Shown here: positions 1 to 12,710 of the stretch, one piece after another
Layout: every line of letters starts with the position of its first letter
How positions within the stretch are numbered: position 1 is the stretch's first letter
DNA from: Ganoderma boninense
Taxonomy: Eukaryota; Basidiomycota; Agaricomycetes; Polyporales; Polyporaceae
Assembly (NCBI GenBank): GCA_002900995.3
Contig: PJEW03000022.1
Coordinates: forward strand, 1 to 63,314
Direction: 5' to 3'
Length of the DNA: 63,314 nt
Translations under genes and position numbers: made by a program
The notes under the pieces: model-generated
The model's input: the letters and a program-made list of their open reading frames with translations, nothing else
The model's database searches: none
What the model was told of the DNA's origin: nothing

Positions 1-1110
1 TAAAGCCCGACCAGATAGGTAGATATCCGAATCTGTTGCACTGCCTGCGGGGAATTGATCGCCTGTTTTGCAGTTCTTGCTCCCGGTCATGAGGCAAGGC
101 TATTAGCTCTCGTCGTTTCCCGGGATAGCAAGTGGGCAGCAAGTGGTTCTGACGACTCCACCATTATCCTTTGGGATACGAACGGACGAATAGCCCAGCG
201 ATGGGTCGCCCACCGTTACAAGTCTGTCTGGTCCCTCGCGTTCTCTCCGGACAGCCGTCGACTCGTCTCCGCCGGTCGTGATGGGGAGGTGACTGTATGG
301 GAGCTGAGTCCAGAGGCACGCAAGGTCGCCACAGTCAAAGGGCACACTGGGACCGTGGCGAGCTGTGCATGGTCTCCTGATGGCAGTGTGATTGCGACTG
401 GGTCCTGGAGTGAGGGTGCACGACTTTGGGACGCACACACCTTCCGGCAGCTCCGTGTGCTCATGCCCAGCCACGGGTACATGCGTTCCGTCGCATTTTC
501 CTCTGATGGTCTCTGGCTGTGCTCCAAATCCCGGCAAGACTGTTGGATCTGGCGAGCCGAGTCAGGCGAACTGTTCAAGTCCGTTCGTCCGGTTCAAAGC
601 ACTTATATCAGAAGCACGGACATCCCTACCGCATTCTACTCCCAGGCCATGCGTCTTGCTGTTGCATTTAGTCCCGTCGCGGTCGAGATTTGGGACGTCG
701 GATCTGATTCGGGAGGAAGACTATTTGTTTTGGAACAGGGTGGATGGGTGAACGACGTTTCGTTCTCGCCGGATGGGAGGCTTTTGCTGGTGGCGTTGGA
801 AAGTCGGACGGCGAAGGTTTGGGACGCGCACGCAGGAGTTGAGCTATTCGAACTTCAAGGCCATGTACGGGAGGTTTCGGCGGCGTGCTTCTCCCCGTGT
901 GGGAGATACATCACGTCGGCGTCGCGGGACTCCACGGTGCGGTTGTGGAGGACAAGCGATGGGTCGTGTGTGGCAAAGTTTGACGAACACGATCAACCCG
1001 TAGAGCGAGTGGCTTTCTTTCCCGATGGGAACGTGCTGTTGTCTGGAACGATGGATGGGGAAGTCTGTTTACGGCGGGTAGAAGATGCTCTCGACCCGAC
1101 CGAGTATTAG
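1..1110 (+). CDS. WD40-repeat protein, 3' part (5' end outside window)
   Basis: This is the C-terminal part of a beta-propeller protein, a scaffold for protein-protein contacts. About seven WD40 blades are visible, each with the usual Ser-Pro-Asp-Gly turn, GH and WD dipeptides (for example SGSDDSTIILWD near the start and SASRDSTVRLW near the end). Sequence before the first blade is closed by a stop at 16-18, but an intron with donor GTAGAT at 19 and acceptor TTTTGCAG at 73 joins positions 1-18 in frame to 74, so no start codon lies in the window and the gene runs off the left edge. Stop TAG at 1108-1110. In fungi such repeats often form the C-terminus of NACHT or other STAND-type proteins; that part is not visible here, so the full architecture is unknown. 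Confidence 0.85.
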
Positions 1111-2030
1111 TCGTGGGGCCGACAACAAAACGAGTAACTGAATACAATACTGTTCAATAGTAGAGCCACCGTCGATTCTGCACTTTCAAATGGTATTCAC
1201 ATCGTTCTCTTGTGTCCCAGGTGCGGTCGGAGTCTTTGGTGTACAGAGGTTGATCAATATTCAATCGCTGCTTGGGGCCTCTTGAAGCCACTGAGTCGGC
1301 CCGGTTCTGCCGGCGGCTTTGCGCAGTCGTCGCTGAGTCTGGTCCACTAAGCACTTGTTGGTTGTAGAGCTCTTGTCGAGCTCCCAATCTTTGCTTGAGC
1401 TTCTGCCTTGCTTCTGCAGTCTTTTGTCTCCCGGCTCTCATTGTACGTCTTATGGTACCACAGCGCGTCTTCGTTGGCTGGGATCCGGCGCGGAGGCCCT
1501 GCCAGCAGCTGCAAAGCGTCGCCGCCGCCCCACTTGCCCTTATTTCGCACTTGCCTTTGGTCCACAGTCTCTCGCTTCGCCTGCAGCTATGACTAGAAAC
1601 ATTTCGGAGAATCTTCATGTCTTTCCAGAGATGCCTCGTTCAGTGCCGACTCTGAAGCACTGGGGCCAGCCATTGCGATAAAGGACGAGACAAGTCTCAA
1701 GATGTCCACCTGAGGAGACATGCTGGATGCTCGAGAGCCGTGTATTGCAGTGAAGAATGCCAAAGCGGCCTGGCCACTCCATAGGTGAGTTGAACACGTA
1801 CTCTGCACATCTGCAGACCCTCACAACCTGCATAATTGGAGCCCGGAGGAGATGCACTTCGACGAAATCGGCCGCGATATGGCTGAACGCGTGGAGGGAT
1901 GAGAAGCAGAACGGGGCGAGTCCTGGTGTGGAAGATCGTTTGCCAAGTAGCTCGGCCGCCACTTTCGCTTCAGTGCGGCATTGCGCCCGTCGGGGGGAGG
2001 GGGGGGCGCATCGCCTGGTCATACTCGCCA
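1111..2030. other. no recognisable gene
   Basis: Open frames here are short, overlap on both strands and show no domain, no consistent splice structure and no familiar motif. I see nothing I can name. Confidence 0.5.
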
Positions 2031-2033
2031 CCT

Positions 2034-2608
2034 AAGTTTCTCGTGTACAACCTCAACCCGACCTCCGCGGTGTCACGCCCTCACGCGGAGCGGAACCCTG
2101 CAACCACGTTCGCGCTCGACTTCTGCTAGTTCTGGGACCTCAACGTGTTCTACGCGTGCCTTCCTAGCGCCGCGAGGCTGTGAGCAGAGCGGGAGGAGTC
2201 GCGCCGCCACGTCGAACGCAGCCACTGCTCCTACAAGCTTCAAGTTTATGCCGGCACCCTGCTCGTACAGTTCAAGATGAACGGCGTCAACACCATGACA
2301 CTGTGCCACTACATCCCGCAGTTCTACCGGTCGTTAGACCCTCCCCCGGAACATCAAGATGCCGTCAACGAGGAGATCATGGGCAACGTGTTCGACCTGT
2401 TCGTCGCCAACATCAACTCAGGGTTCCCGCTGCCCTCTGCAGAATCCCCTGACCGGTCCCTCGTAATCCCTGGCCAGTTCACCGTTTAGCAGGACACGTC
2501 GTGGACGTGGCATCCACTCTATCCTGATTGGAACGAGTATCAGATCGGGACACATGAGAGCCACGCGTACGACGCCGCAATGGAACTGGTGCGACTTGGG
2601 CTCCGGTG
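2034..2608 (+). pseudogene. decayed protein-coding fragment, family unknown
   Basis: One reading frame gives protein-like sequence over about 190 codons but is cut by three stops in the same frame, at 2127-2129 (TAG), near 2179 (TGA) and 2487-2489 (TAG). Recognisable stretches on either side of the last stop (ending FPLPSAESPDRSLVIPG, then WTWHPLYPDWNEYQIG) read as one continuous globular protein, and the segment ends at a good splice donor GTGAGT at about 2609. The stops plus the intact donor suggest a gene remnant, not a random frame. I do not recognise the family. Downstream exons were not found. Confidence 0.4.
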
Positions 2609-2610
2609 AG

Positions 2611-5600
2611 TTCATACTCCCTGTCAACCTTTTTCTTTCTTACTCTTCCATGGTTCGGTCGTCGATGGGAGCATTTGAAGAAGCCGGTATCTTTTGTACA
2701 TTGTAACCTTCCACAGAAAACATAATACACTCGTAACAAATGAAACTGCCTGAACAATCCTACTGGAAAACGGCAAGGATCTTCAGGCCAGCAACTCTTA
2801 GGGGCGGAACAAACATTATACCTATGGTAAGTTCAACATTCATCGAAGCAGCTCACAAGCATGAATTGCACGAAATGACAGGAGGTCCCAACTTAGGATG
2901 CTGTAGCACCACAACCGCCGAGCACATTCTGGAGCCTGTGGCTGGATAGCGCGAACTTTGACACTGGTCGACGCTGCGTAGTCACTGCACGATCGTACCA
3001 CTCAGTCATGGTGGGAGCAAAGGGGATGCCATGTGCTCGTCTTGCGGTCGGCAAGCTCAGAAGATGCGAGTCCATTGTTCAGGACGAAGCAAAAGGCATC
3101 AGGGTCCAGCGCGTTCCTAGGCCATTCAATGCGTCGAAGCCCCCGAACGCGACGACTCGGACGAGAGCCCAAACCTGGACCGTCGAGGTCTCAGGTCGAT
3201 CGCCAGACGACGTCGAGGCTCGCGAGTTACTACGCAGTTTTGCATTGGAGTGCGGCGCCCGCCACATGCGTGGGTTGTGAGGCCGGTGATGCGTGTGTAC
3301 TGCGCGGTGGTAGGCGGTGGTGCTTCTCAGCATTCCGCCTGCGACCGAGACACTCCTCGGAGGCTCGAATGGCGCGTTCGCGAGCCTGGATGCACATTTA
3401 TCGCAGGAGAGCCAACGCAGTGTGGACGCTTGATTTTGTAGGGCCGCTTCTTGAAGTTCTTCTGTTAGCCGTGAGTTTATTTTATTTTGCCTGGCAGGCG
3501 ACGCAACGCGTATTGAAACCGGGGCGCTTGAAGTGCGACAGGATAGGTATGTCTTTTGCACCATGCAGGTATCAAAGAGGAGGCTCATTTATCTTTTTAG
3601 GTGCGCATATGCGTTATAGTGGAGGCCCGTGGTTGGTTCTTCAGCCCTTGATATATCGTCAGGGCGGTGTGACCCCCAGGCCACCCCCATCCAACCACGC
3701 TCGACTAATGTTCTCCGCGCTCTTCAGAAATATTCGAGACGTTCCCAGAATATGCAGGCGCCAGCGGTTCATGGCAGCGCTTTGTGGGAGCTGCCGCGTT
3801 CGTCTTGCTTTCGCTAAGTGCTGTTCAGGAATGCTCACTCAGCTTCGCGCCACATACTTGCAGCTCACGGCGCCCTGGAATAGTGCGAAGCATCAGATAC
3901 GGTGCCCACCAGTGCTTACTTCCACCGACCGGGAGGGCTCACTAATGCCCTACCGCATAGCTTCCACGTCATCTCCGAGCCTGTGTCGGGCGACAAAGCG
4001 GGCGATTCCCTACGACATCAGCCTCCAGGGCCCCCGCGCACTGCGACATCGTCTCACGGCTTTTCCGACATTCTTGCTTGGTTCTTGCGGGCCGTGCGCA
4101 ATTCTCGGACCTGCAGCCTAATTCCTCTTGTGATTCCTTACTCAAGTTCCAGGCTGGCAGGACTTACGGCGTTCCTCCCTCGCAGCCGCGTTCGTGCGGG
4201 CCATATCCAGCAGGAGGACGATCGGCGCTCTCCCGAGGCCCTTCGAGAGTGGCCCTGATTCGCTCGTTCGCACCTCGAATCGCTGCTTTCTATCGTCCAC
4301 GAAGCGTCGAGATTTCCGCTGGCCGTGCTCTCCCGTCGGGATAAAAAGTATCGCAGAAAGCTTCCCGGAAGCTTCCCATGGCAGCCCATGGCTTTGGTCC
4401 GAAAAGCTTCACCTCCCGGTTCGCGCGTCCCTCCCCATGGACTCTATTGACTCCATTGGAACCGCGTCGGGAGGGCGCGAGAGGTTTGAGCTCAGCGGGT
4501 CAATTTGATGGGCGGATGGTCGCTCGTGGGCCTTGCTATTGGTCCTCGGGAGTTTCCTGCGCCCGCAGGACCCCAGAGTCATCTATGATCTCGTCCACAC
4601 TCCACCACCCTGGAGGCGTGTTGAATTCAAATTGCTGACTTGTTCTTGCTTTGCTTTCAGAGCACACTGTCTCCGTCACCGTGGGTGCGCGCGTGCGCCT
4701 TGAAACGAACCATCGCGGGTGTGCGTCCTCGGAAAAACAGCTCGCGCAGAGTTCTTCCCGTTCCAGGCAAGCATTCTCGCCTATTCCCTGCGTTCTGGTC
4801 GCAATACGCCGTTCCCGGCCTGCAGCGTCCGGCCGTCGGTGCGCGGGTACGCTGAACGCTGAACAAGAGACGCCCTCGCGTCGCTCCGGCAGACTTATTG
4901 AAGGCTGACATTCTTCAATGGTCTGTCGTTTGTACATCCACACTCAAAGACTTATATGAGCGGAGGGCTCGGATAGATAGAGCGGCGGTTGAGGACTATA
5001 TAGCGACCGGTGGTGCGAGACTTTGAGGCGTGAGGATGGCAGGTTGACCAACGACAAACTGTCATAAGTAAGTTATTCCGAAGCGCTGCGCGCGCGTGGA
5101 GGACTTGACGAAGCTGATGGCGGTCTGGGGTAAAACATTCCGTTGCTGGTGGAAGGGGAGTGGCGAGGACCACTCGAGCGAGGATCTCTGGAGGATGCTT
5201 AAGCGCTCTAGGCAAACAGAACGAAATGCAGCCAAATAAGACCACACGAATTCACCGGGTTTCTTTAATAAGACGACTTATCGGGGGCGCCAGGGAGCTG
5301 GAGACTTTGCCTTATCTGGGTCTCACGGAAGCGAACGCCCACCGGCCACAGCGTGGTGAGAGCTCTTGCGTCAGCTTCCGGCCTGTTGCGCCGCTTCTTC
5401 TTCGCTCTGTTCCTGCCAAGGGGGGCCCGCCTTGTTGCGCAAGCTGCGAGGGCTCCGTGGACATTGTCTAGCCTGTTTGATCTTGACTAGGATGCGCTTA
5501 ACGGACAAGGGATGGGGATAGGGCGGGGCGGGGCGGACGAGGGAAGGTGCGATATGACTCAGGGAACTGGAGACGGCAAGGTGCGAAGTACACGTTATAT

Positions 5601-7146
5601 CTTTCGTCTTGATACGTGCGCTGATAATATCGCGGAGTCTGTCCCAGAGATGGTGCCAAGATGATGCTAGGACTACTCTAGGAGAGTAATGGACATATCG
5701 CCGACTCCCCGCCTGTGCTGGTGAACCAAGCACCAAAAACAAACATACCTCGGCCAGTCGGTGCATCTTCGGGGTCGCATCGCGCGCAATGGCCTGCGAG
5801 CCATGTTGGCAAACCCTGCAAGGAATAGAAATACTCGCGCAGGTGGAGCGAACCAGGGGGTACGCAAGGTTTACCTCGTCTCAGGCCCGGTTCCGCCGTT
5901 CTTCGCTGAGTCTGACCCCGCCTATCGGCGCATCGACAGGAAAATGTGAACGCGGGCCCGCGTACCGCAGTGCGGGGAGGGGAGTCATTGTCCCCTTCGA
6001 GCTGAGTGTCGCGCGGTGGACAGGGCTCTGGAGGGGCGTAGCGATCGATGGTATCGCTCCCTCGATCTCTGCCGTCGGCCGGGTATCCCTTCCCCCATGT
6101 CCATTACGGGTCCACGGCAGAATCATTGAGTACTGAACTTAGCCTGCCTTGCCGGTGGCACGGCTTCACGCCCGCAGCCCCTGTCCAACTATACATCCCC
6201 AGGAGAACGCGTCATGCACAGGTAATGTACACAGCCTGTTCTCGGATCTGTGCGGTAGAGCTCTCATTGCGGTCATTAAGCACAGCTTCGATGAGTGAGA
6301 TGCGAAGAACTCGAGCTCTGTAGAACCAGTTCGATGATCAGAGCGGACATTGAGCGTTTGAGGTTCAACGTTCAGGCTTTGTTCACCCACGGTGAAGGCA
6401 GCTGGATACTGATGCAGAGAGCTGCTCCAGGTCCTTTTCCGGCGCCGCGTCGCCTTCATCTAGGTGACCCTACTCCCGCATTCTCCCAGGTTCTTCTGGC
6501 GATGACGAACGCCGCGATGCTTTGTCCATTCAGGTGCGTTGGAGGAGCCCCTTCGTTGCAATTGCGAATCCTTATCTTCCTTTGTTCTTATCGACAGGGA
6601 TCCGGAGTTCGAGCTTTCCAGGAACACCGGTCAATACCGTGATGGTCTGGACGGAACCCAGATAATCAGAAACATGTCTTCCGGGTGGCCTTCCAGTTCA
6701 TAGAATGAGGCTTGAGGCTCCGGCGACGACTTCCCACCGGAGCGCTCAAGCTCCGTCCATGCTGCGACAATTTCTTGCGGGAGATTCGGACTCAGTGACT
6801 CGGTGAGAAGCACCCTCATGCGCGGTATCATCCCGTAATCTCACGTGTCCTCCTGAGGACGGGCATGTTGAGGTCGATGTCGAGGGCTGCTGCTCGATGA
6901 ACAGTCCGGTGGGCGAGCTATTCATGTCCGTACTCACGTCTTCCATTCTAATGTTTGCCGACAGATCATGAGGGTCAGGGTTGCAAGTGTGTGCAACCAG
7001 ACGCGACGCTGGCCTTGCGGTCGGGGGCGATCGTCGTGCGTGCGAGATAGGTATGCATACATTGTGCTCTCAGAGCAATATGGTCCTCGGCGTCGCTGAC
7101 TTCCGCCATATTTATAGGTCGATTCGAAAGTTTGAATGACCACGGA
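2611..7146. other. gene-poor stretch, nothing recognised
   Basis: Many short open frames exist on both strands. The longest (3033-4121 +) is compositionally odd, has no domain-like pattern and overlaps open frames on the other strand. No tRNA, repeat array or conserved motif was recognised here. It may be eroded transposon or intergenic DNA. Confidence 0.4.
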
Positions 7147-7398
7147 CATCAGCAAAATCACACCCCATCTTACGGAACTTAGGAGAACTTACGACTTATT
7201 GCTGAACTTAGAACTTAGGAAACCGGTCTTACGGGTGAACTTAGCCGCAGCGTCCCATGCCATTTCAAGTGGGCACTTACAGTTTGTCAAATATGATATA
7301 GGAAGGTGATTTCACCATCACTGGAATGCTTTTTATCCGTCCGGCGTGGCTGAGAATCCGAGTCCGAGTGTGTAAATGCGAAGGATCGTCGCAGCTCA

Positions 7399-7480
7399 GG
7401 CGCCTAGCAAGCTTCGGAGGCTCCCAAGTTTTCGTGAGCCTGCCCTTAATCTGAGCGCTAAACCAATTGGACAATGCGCC
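7399..7480 (-). pseudogene. tRNA-like remnant, possibly tRNA-Leu(UAA)
   Basis: Read on the minus strand, an 82-nt segment starts and ends with partly complementary GGCGC / GCGCC and contains a D-arm-like TTGGTTTAGCGC followed by CAGATTAAGG, which resembles the anticodon arm of a leucine tRNA with anticodon UAA, and then a GGCTC...GAGCC stem like a long variable arm. The anticodon stem and the T-arm are imperfect and the B-box is poor. I read it as a pseudogene or tRNA-derived fragment lying inside the decayed element at 7147-8469. A covariance-model scan would decide. Confidence 0.3.
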
Positions 7481-8342
7481 GATGTTGGAGCGAGGTCTCC
7501 CCTGGTCTCCCTCCCTCGCTCGTCGCCATCTGTCGTCCTATGTATGCACTTTACTGGGTACTAGTTCTGTCTTGAAAGCTGCTCTCATCTGGTTCCCTCA
7601 CTGGCTGTAGCCCTCATGCGTGCTGGTATCGCGTCTCCAGACCGGATGGAATCCAACGTGAAGTGCCAACATGGGAGCGCAAGGGATGCGCATTGGCACC
7701 AATCGAGCCACTTGTTATTGCGGGATCTAGGTGAGCTTTACAATTTTCTCAGCTTGGAATTTGCATATTGGGGGAGGATAAGTGTTGTTTTCACTCTGTT
7801 CCGGTGCTGTTTGCGTCTGCGAAGGTATGTTTTAATAAGACGGGTCCCTATATCTTCCGAATGGAGGTGCGTCCTTGATAGTTCTCATGTTGATGGCGCC
7901 CACTGCGGCCCCCGCTACCAATGCAGGTGCGTGAATGCCAGCATCGCGTCTTAACTTCCACGAGGATTGCTGTTGCGAAGATCCTGACGGCCACCCATAG
8001 GTAGTAGCCGGATTGTGCTCTGCTTCACAACATCTGTCAGTCCATTTCCCCCCTTCCCATTCTCTTGGCGTCCTTCGTGCACCTCTGTCCCTGAGCCTTC
8101 TCATCGCGCCAGCACCATCACGCTATGAGAGCGCTCTATGTGTCAGCCGGGATCGTGGTGCATCGTCAGGCAGATGTAGGGTATCCAGGTAGCGGTAGCG
8201 CGTCTCCTATGTATTGCATTTTCACGGAATATAACGACCTTCTGCCATATCTACCGCGGTATCGTGAGCTATGGCCGACGTCTAAGTTGTCTAAAGATGT
8301 TGCATAAGATGCGTATAAGATGACCTGTAAGATCCCTTTAAG

Positions 8343-8456
8343 ACACCCCGTCTTACGTAGGATAGGTACATAACTTACATAAGTTCACCCCATCTTAGAA
8401 CTTATGGGGTCTCATAAGTTCTAAGATGACCCCATAAGTTCCATAAGACGGGGTGT
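8343..8456. repeat. long imperfect palindrome in element end
   Basis: The segment begins ACACCCCGTCTTACG and ends with its inverse, with further inner pairing between AACTTATGGGGT and ACCCCATAAGTT, so about 114 nt can fold into a near-continuous hairpin. It forms the inner part of the right end of the element at 7147-8469. Confidence 0.6.
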
Positions 8457-8469
8457 GGTTTTGCTGATG

Positions 8470-9558
8470 GAGTTGAATAGATGGGGCCTCACGGCAGCAG
8501 CCTGAGTTAGATCACCTGCATTGTTATTGCTGTGGTATGTCTATCGTCTTGCTCCGCCATGGCGATCGGCATAGAAGGAGAATTGATACTTGACCGCTAG
8601 CTTCTTCGTCATTCAATGTCCTCAATGTCCGGCGGAGGCCCTATTGCCTGGACTCGGACGGAGCGAAGTACGTACAACCCCTACGATCCCTTCGTCAATC
8701 AAAGAAATGCAGATCCTGGAAAGGCTTAGTCGCATGGACAGGCGAAGTACGTACGATCTTTGGTGTTTTTTCCGCGTTTTATGGGCTATCAATTCCGTTG
8801 ACAAAGCCTTTGCATCAGAATCCTGATCCGCCACCCCCGTGCAACTCTGCCCGCTAAAAAGTGGATAATGAGCATTTTTGAAAGCAGGTCTTGAATTTAG
8901 CGTTAGCGAACACTGTTAGTGTGGAACTTTACGGTTCGTTTGGTCAAGTCTCCCTGCGCGCTCCGCTGATCACTGAAGTGGGCTCCTTGCCATTCAGACC
9001 ACTCGCCGCAGTTTTGACGCGACGGTACTGTAACTCACTTGTCTCCACGCCACCCGCCGCCCGCCAAGCACGCTGGGCAACAGCCACACGACGCTCCTCT
9101 GCTCATTCCGATGCCAGGCGTCCTGCACGTTTTACGTCCTGTGACAGAGCGTTGTGCCGCATCCGTCTAGACCTGGGCGGGAGGGTTTAATCACGCCATC
9201 AATTGTGGCTTGCAGAGCGTAACTCTGAAGTCAGGTCCTGAACACCATGTGAGTTCATTAGTGAGCTCTTGACGTGCTCAAAACTAAACTACTGATGATG
9301 TGAGTCCGCGGAAGGTAGATTACAGAGGAAAACTTCGGACGACGGCGGTCTCGACCACGCTAACCCTCTGAAGTCTCGTGATCAGACTCGATTTAAGCTC
9401 GGTTTAAGCTGTTCTTTCCACCTTCATCTCCGTGGACGCCCCTGCCTGGATAGACCCTCAGCCGGTGGTCTACATTCACCTTCCTGCTCGGTATGTAGTC
9501 TTCCTGGATTGAGCATGGGATGCTTCTGACCCTTCTCGACTTTTCCAGCGGAGAGCGC
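8470..9558. other. no recognisable gene
   Basis: No long or domain-like open frame and no repeat was recognised in this stretch. Confidence 0.4.
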
Positions 9559-9945
9559 TACAGTGCCTTGCATAATTGCGTGAACGCGCCGAAAAATTCC
9601 TGCAGGCGCCTATATGCTCGCCTACCAAATCAGGACGCCTGGGAAGCTTCAGAAGCGAGTTGGTGACCTTGATGTGACATGTCTCTTGGATGGCATGGGT
9701 GCCTCCCGAAGCAGCTGAGGGCCCAAATGGTACACTAGGAGGCCCGTTGAGAACCACTGAGCTCTCCAGGAAGTAGACAAGCGTGGGGGACAAGGGGAAC
9801 AGTCAGGCTGAAGTTACGACCAGAAGAGGCGCACAGGCGGCGTTGGCGTTGCATGTGACCGTGATCCATCCGCATTTGGTAGGCGAGGTATAAGCGCCTG
9901 CTGGGGATTTTTCGGCGCGTTCACGCAATTATGCAAGGCACTGTA
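9559..9945. repeat. inverted repeat pair (72-bp arms, 243-nt spacer)
   Basis: The left arm at 9559-9630 (starting TACAGTGCCTTGCATAATTG) is repeated inverted at 9874-9945 with few differences (for example TTCCTGCAGGCGCC versus TCCCCAGCAGGCGC). The arms enclose a non-coding spacer. This could be a small foldback or MITE-type element; no target duplication was seen. Confidence 0.6.
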
Positions 9946-11680
9946 ATTCCCTTTCTTCTGCGCCCCGCGTGAGGCTTCTTTGGTCGCATGACAAGACCGA
10001 GTCCATTATCGCGTGCTAGACACGAGCACGACTCAATCCATTGCCCATGCATTGGACTATGGGGTCGTTCGCCAGCGCCAGTCGTCTGGCCCCATTCCTC
10101 GGCATGAATACAAATCGATTTTCACGGCTAGCCAACGTGCCCTTGCCCCACAGCGTTAACATACCATCATCTGACTGTCAGATGTTTCACAGACGCACCA
10201 GGTTGGGCTATCGAATTATTACCTCGCGCATACAGTGATCGGTGCGTCTCTCATATTGTCGCACACGGAGCGTAGCCAATCGTTCATAACTATCCCCTCC
10301 CTTCGTTTATGCCGAGAACTCGAAAGAATACGGACGTGGGTACGATTCAGTGATCAATGGCTTTTTGACATGCCGTGTTCTTGGCTGTGACCTCGGGATC
10401 CCTTCATTTTCATTTCGCCAGGTGCTTCGCCTTCGCGGTGACCCCGGACATCCCTTCTGCAGTGGTCGTGCTGCGGGCACCAGCACGGGGACAGACTCAT
10501 GTCCAGGTTCTCTGGCGTCAAGAGCTTCGTGGTCAAGGCGCGAGAAGACCCGACATAGAATCGGGGGCCAGTCGTCCTTCGAGAACACGGGGCCTTTGAG
10601 TTGCAGGTGCGCATCCCTCGGTCTGCTGGATGGTCCAGCCTTTGGATCGATTATTCTATTTGTCTGCCCCATAGTGCGTTTCTTCGATGACTGCCAATGA
10701 ATGGCGGGGATCATCCAGGTTGCTATGGCGTCGCACACGCCCTCTGCCGCGAGCATAGAAATGTCTGTTCGGCTGCAGTTCATTCTTAACTTCGGTTACT
10801 AGCCTGCGCTGGGATCCTCACCAATGATTGTCTCCCGCAGCGACCCGACAGGACTTGGAGTTGACATGACGTTGGAAGCGCATGCACCTCGAACTTCTGT
10901 TACTTCTCCCTACCTGCGTTTCGGTAGAGGTATGTTTCTCCGCTATGATCGACGGGCTCCCATTGGAACAATGATAATAGTATGCCGTCTACAATGCGCA
11001 GAATTATCTCTCAGCGTTTTCATACATGCCGCTCATTTGAGATCTTCCTGTTCCCCCATCTACAAGACTCTCATCTAAGCAGCGGTGCTCGAGGTGGCTC
11101 GTTTCAGGCATTGAAGAAATACTTCCCTCAACGCGCTTTGAAAGCAAGCATGATCTCAGCTGGTGTGTGACGGAAATTCAGAGAATCCAGTACTAGGTCA
11201 TCTGATTCTCCGTGCTCTCCTCTGCTGTATCCTTCCCAGCTCGAGAAAAGCACCCTCCAGTGACGCCGCCGCACCCGGCGCACCTCGCTCACTGGCAAAT
11301 GCTGTGGTACCCTCGTATGGGACGTAAATCCAAATCCAACGTTCGCACTCGACTCCACTGTGGCGAATTTAAGGAATATGTACATCTTTCACTGAGTAGT
11401 CCTGTTCGCTGGAGAGCGATGGGCGGATAGGGAGGGTTAACATCGCCTTCTCCGTAAGTCCCTTTGTTTTACGAACGGCCTTTACGACGGCCTTCTCCTA
11501 ATAGTAATTCTCTTCGAATTCACTGCCGAGACCGCCCGGGCCCCTCAAGCCTTGATCTTTCTGAGTCCGAGCCCGCTCCGAGCGGGCCGCCGAAAAACAC
11601 AGGCAGTTCTTTTTTGGCACTCTCCGCCGCACACCACTGCGGTCAAGCTGCAGCTGGCAAGCACTTCTCTTCAATCCGCC
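9946..11680. other. no recognisable gene
   Basis: Only short overlapping frames of unconvincing composition are present. The last few hundred bases are the likely promoter and 5' UTR of the MYND-finger gene that follows. Confidence 0.4.
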
Positions 11681-12710
11681 ATGTACAACTACCCAGACGC
11701 CCTCCGGTTTCCCACTTGCAAGGTGTGTGACGAGTGTGGCACACCTAAACCTCCCGGTGGCGGAGAGCTCAGGCGGTGTGGGGGGTGCTCAGCTGCGTTG
11801 TATTGCAGCAAGGAGTGCCAAACGAAGGCATGGGGTTTTCACAAGTACATATCAAACTTCAGTCCTCAACACCTCAGCGTTCTTTAAGCCGTACGTACTG
11901 ATTTGTTATAAATATAGGGACCTTTGTCGTCCGAAAACGAGGGAGGAAGTCACTGAGCTAGGCTACACCTCGACGGCCTCGATAGCAGCTGCGCTCAAGC
12001 GTTGGGCGAGCGCGCATACATGGGCACTGCAAACGATGGTTGAAGCCATCACGCACAAGACCGGCGGCGGAATCGACGACCACCTGGGGAACCAACGCGC
12101 GATAGTTTTCGTACTGTCGCCGGGAAAGCCCGACCCCGAAGGAGTCGATGGCCTGAACAATCCCGCAAAGGCGTTCCACCTCGACCACGGCGGCCTGGTC
12201 CACAAGGCAGAGCAGGACTTCCTTGATGAAAACTGGCCCAACCTCCAGTCGCGTTGCAACAACTTAACTGCGGCGATGTGCGCAAGCCTCCCCGAGACGG
12301 AGCGGCGCGCATTCGCGGGCTTCATCAATGTCGCGTTCCACTTACTACCCATTGGAATGACCGCGTTCCACCACTACCCTGTTTACCGCCTACGCGCACA
12401 CGGGGACGGGCCATCCTACGATCGACCTACCACCGAGGAAGAGCGGACGCTGTTCAGCGACGTCGTGCAAATCTGCTCGGCGTACGTGACCCAGGGACTG
12501 GCGCTCCGAGCCCCGGGAGGCGACTACAACGGGCAGGCTCTCCCTGAAGTTGGGTCGTACAAGCGGATGAAAAAGAAGTGGATGTGGGTGCGCCTCCCGA
12601 GCCCCAGCTGGGAGTGGGCCACGTATAACACCAAGGACTCGGCCCCGAAGTCTACTGCCGAGACGTTGAGGCGCTACCACAGGCTCCTCGCACAGCGCAA
12701 CTTCGAGTGA
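11681..12710 (+). CDS. MYND-type zinc-finger protein
   Basis: The protein starts MYNYPDALRFP and carries an N-terminal MYND finger (about residues 17-55). The ordered ligands are CDEC, CGGC, YCSKEC, and a final His in WGFHK, a zinc module used in protein-protein contacts. An intron at 11845-11917 (donor GTACAT, acceptor ATATAG) joins CAC-AA to G in phase, giving ...FHK then DLCRPKTREE. The remaining 260 or so residues form an alpha/beta-looking C-terminal region common in basidiomycete hypothetical MYND proteins, with no catalytic motif that I recognise. Total about 318 aa. Stop TGA at 12708-12710. Its C-terminal half is clearly related to the truncated copy at 15897-16694. Function beyond zinc binding is unknown. 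Confidence 0.8.

Larger units (their letters stand above)
7147..8469. mobile_element. decayed terminal-inverted-repeat element, about 1.3 kb, non-coding
   Basis: The left end begins CATCAGCAAAATCACACC and the right end is its near-perfect inverse (reading in from 8469 gives CATCAGCAAAACCACACC). The match extends about 40 bp through a CTTA(C/T)GGAACTTA block. GAACTTA or AACTTAG motifs recur just inside both ends, as in subterminal repeats of DNA transposons. No transposase frame is visible between the ends and no clean target duplication flanks it, so it is probably an old non-autonomous element. Superfamily unknown. Confidence 0.5.

Noticed and set aside
3033..4121. 362-codon open frame on the plus strand
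   Set aside because: Composition is erratic, it lacks domain-like patterns, and a long frame is open on the other strand. Likely a chance frame in GC-rich decayed DNA.
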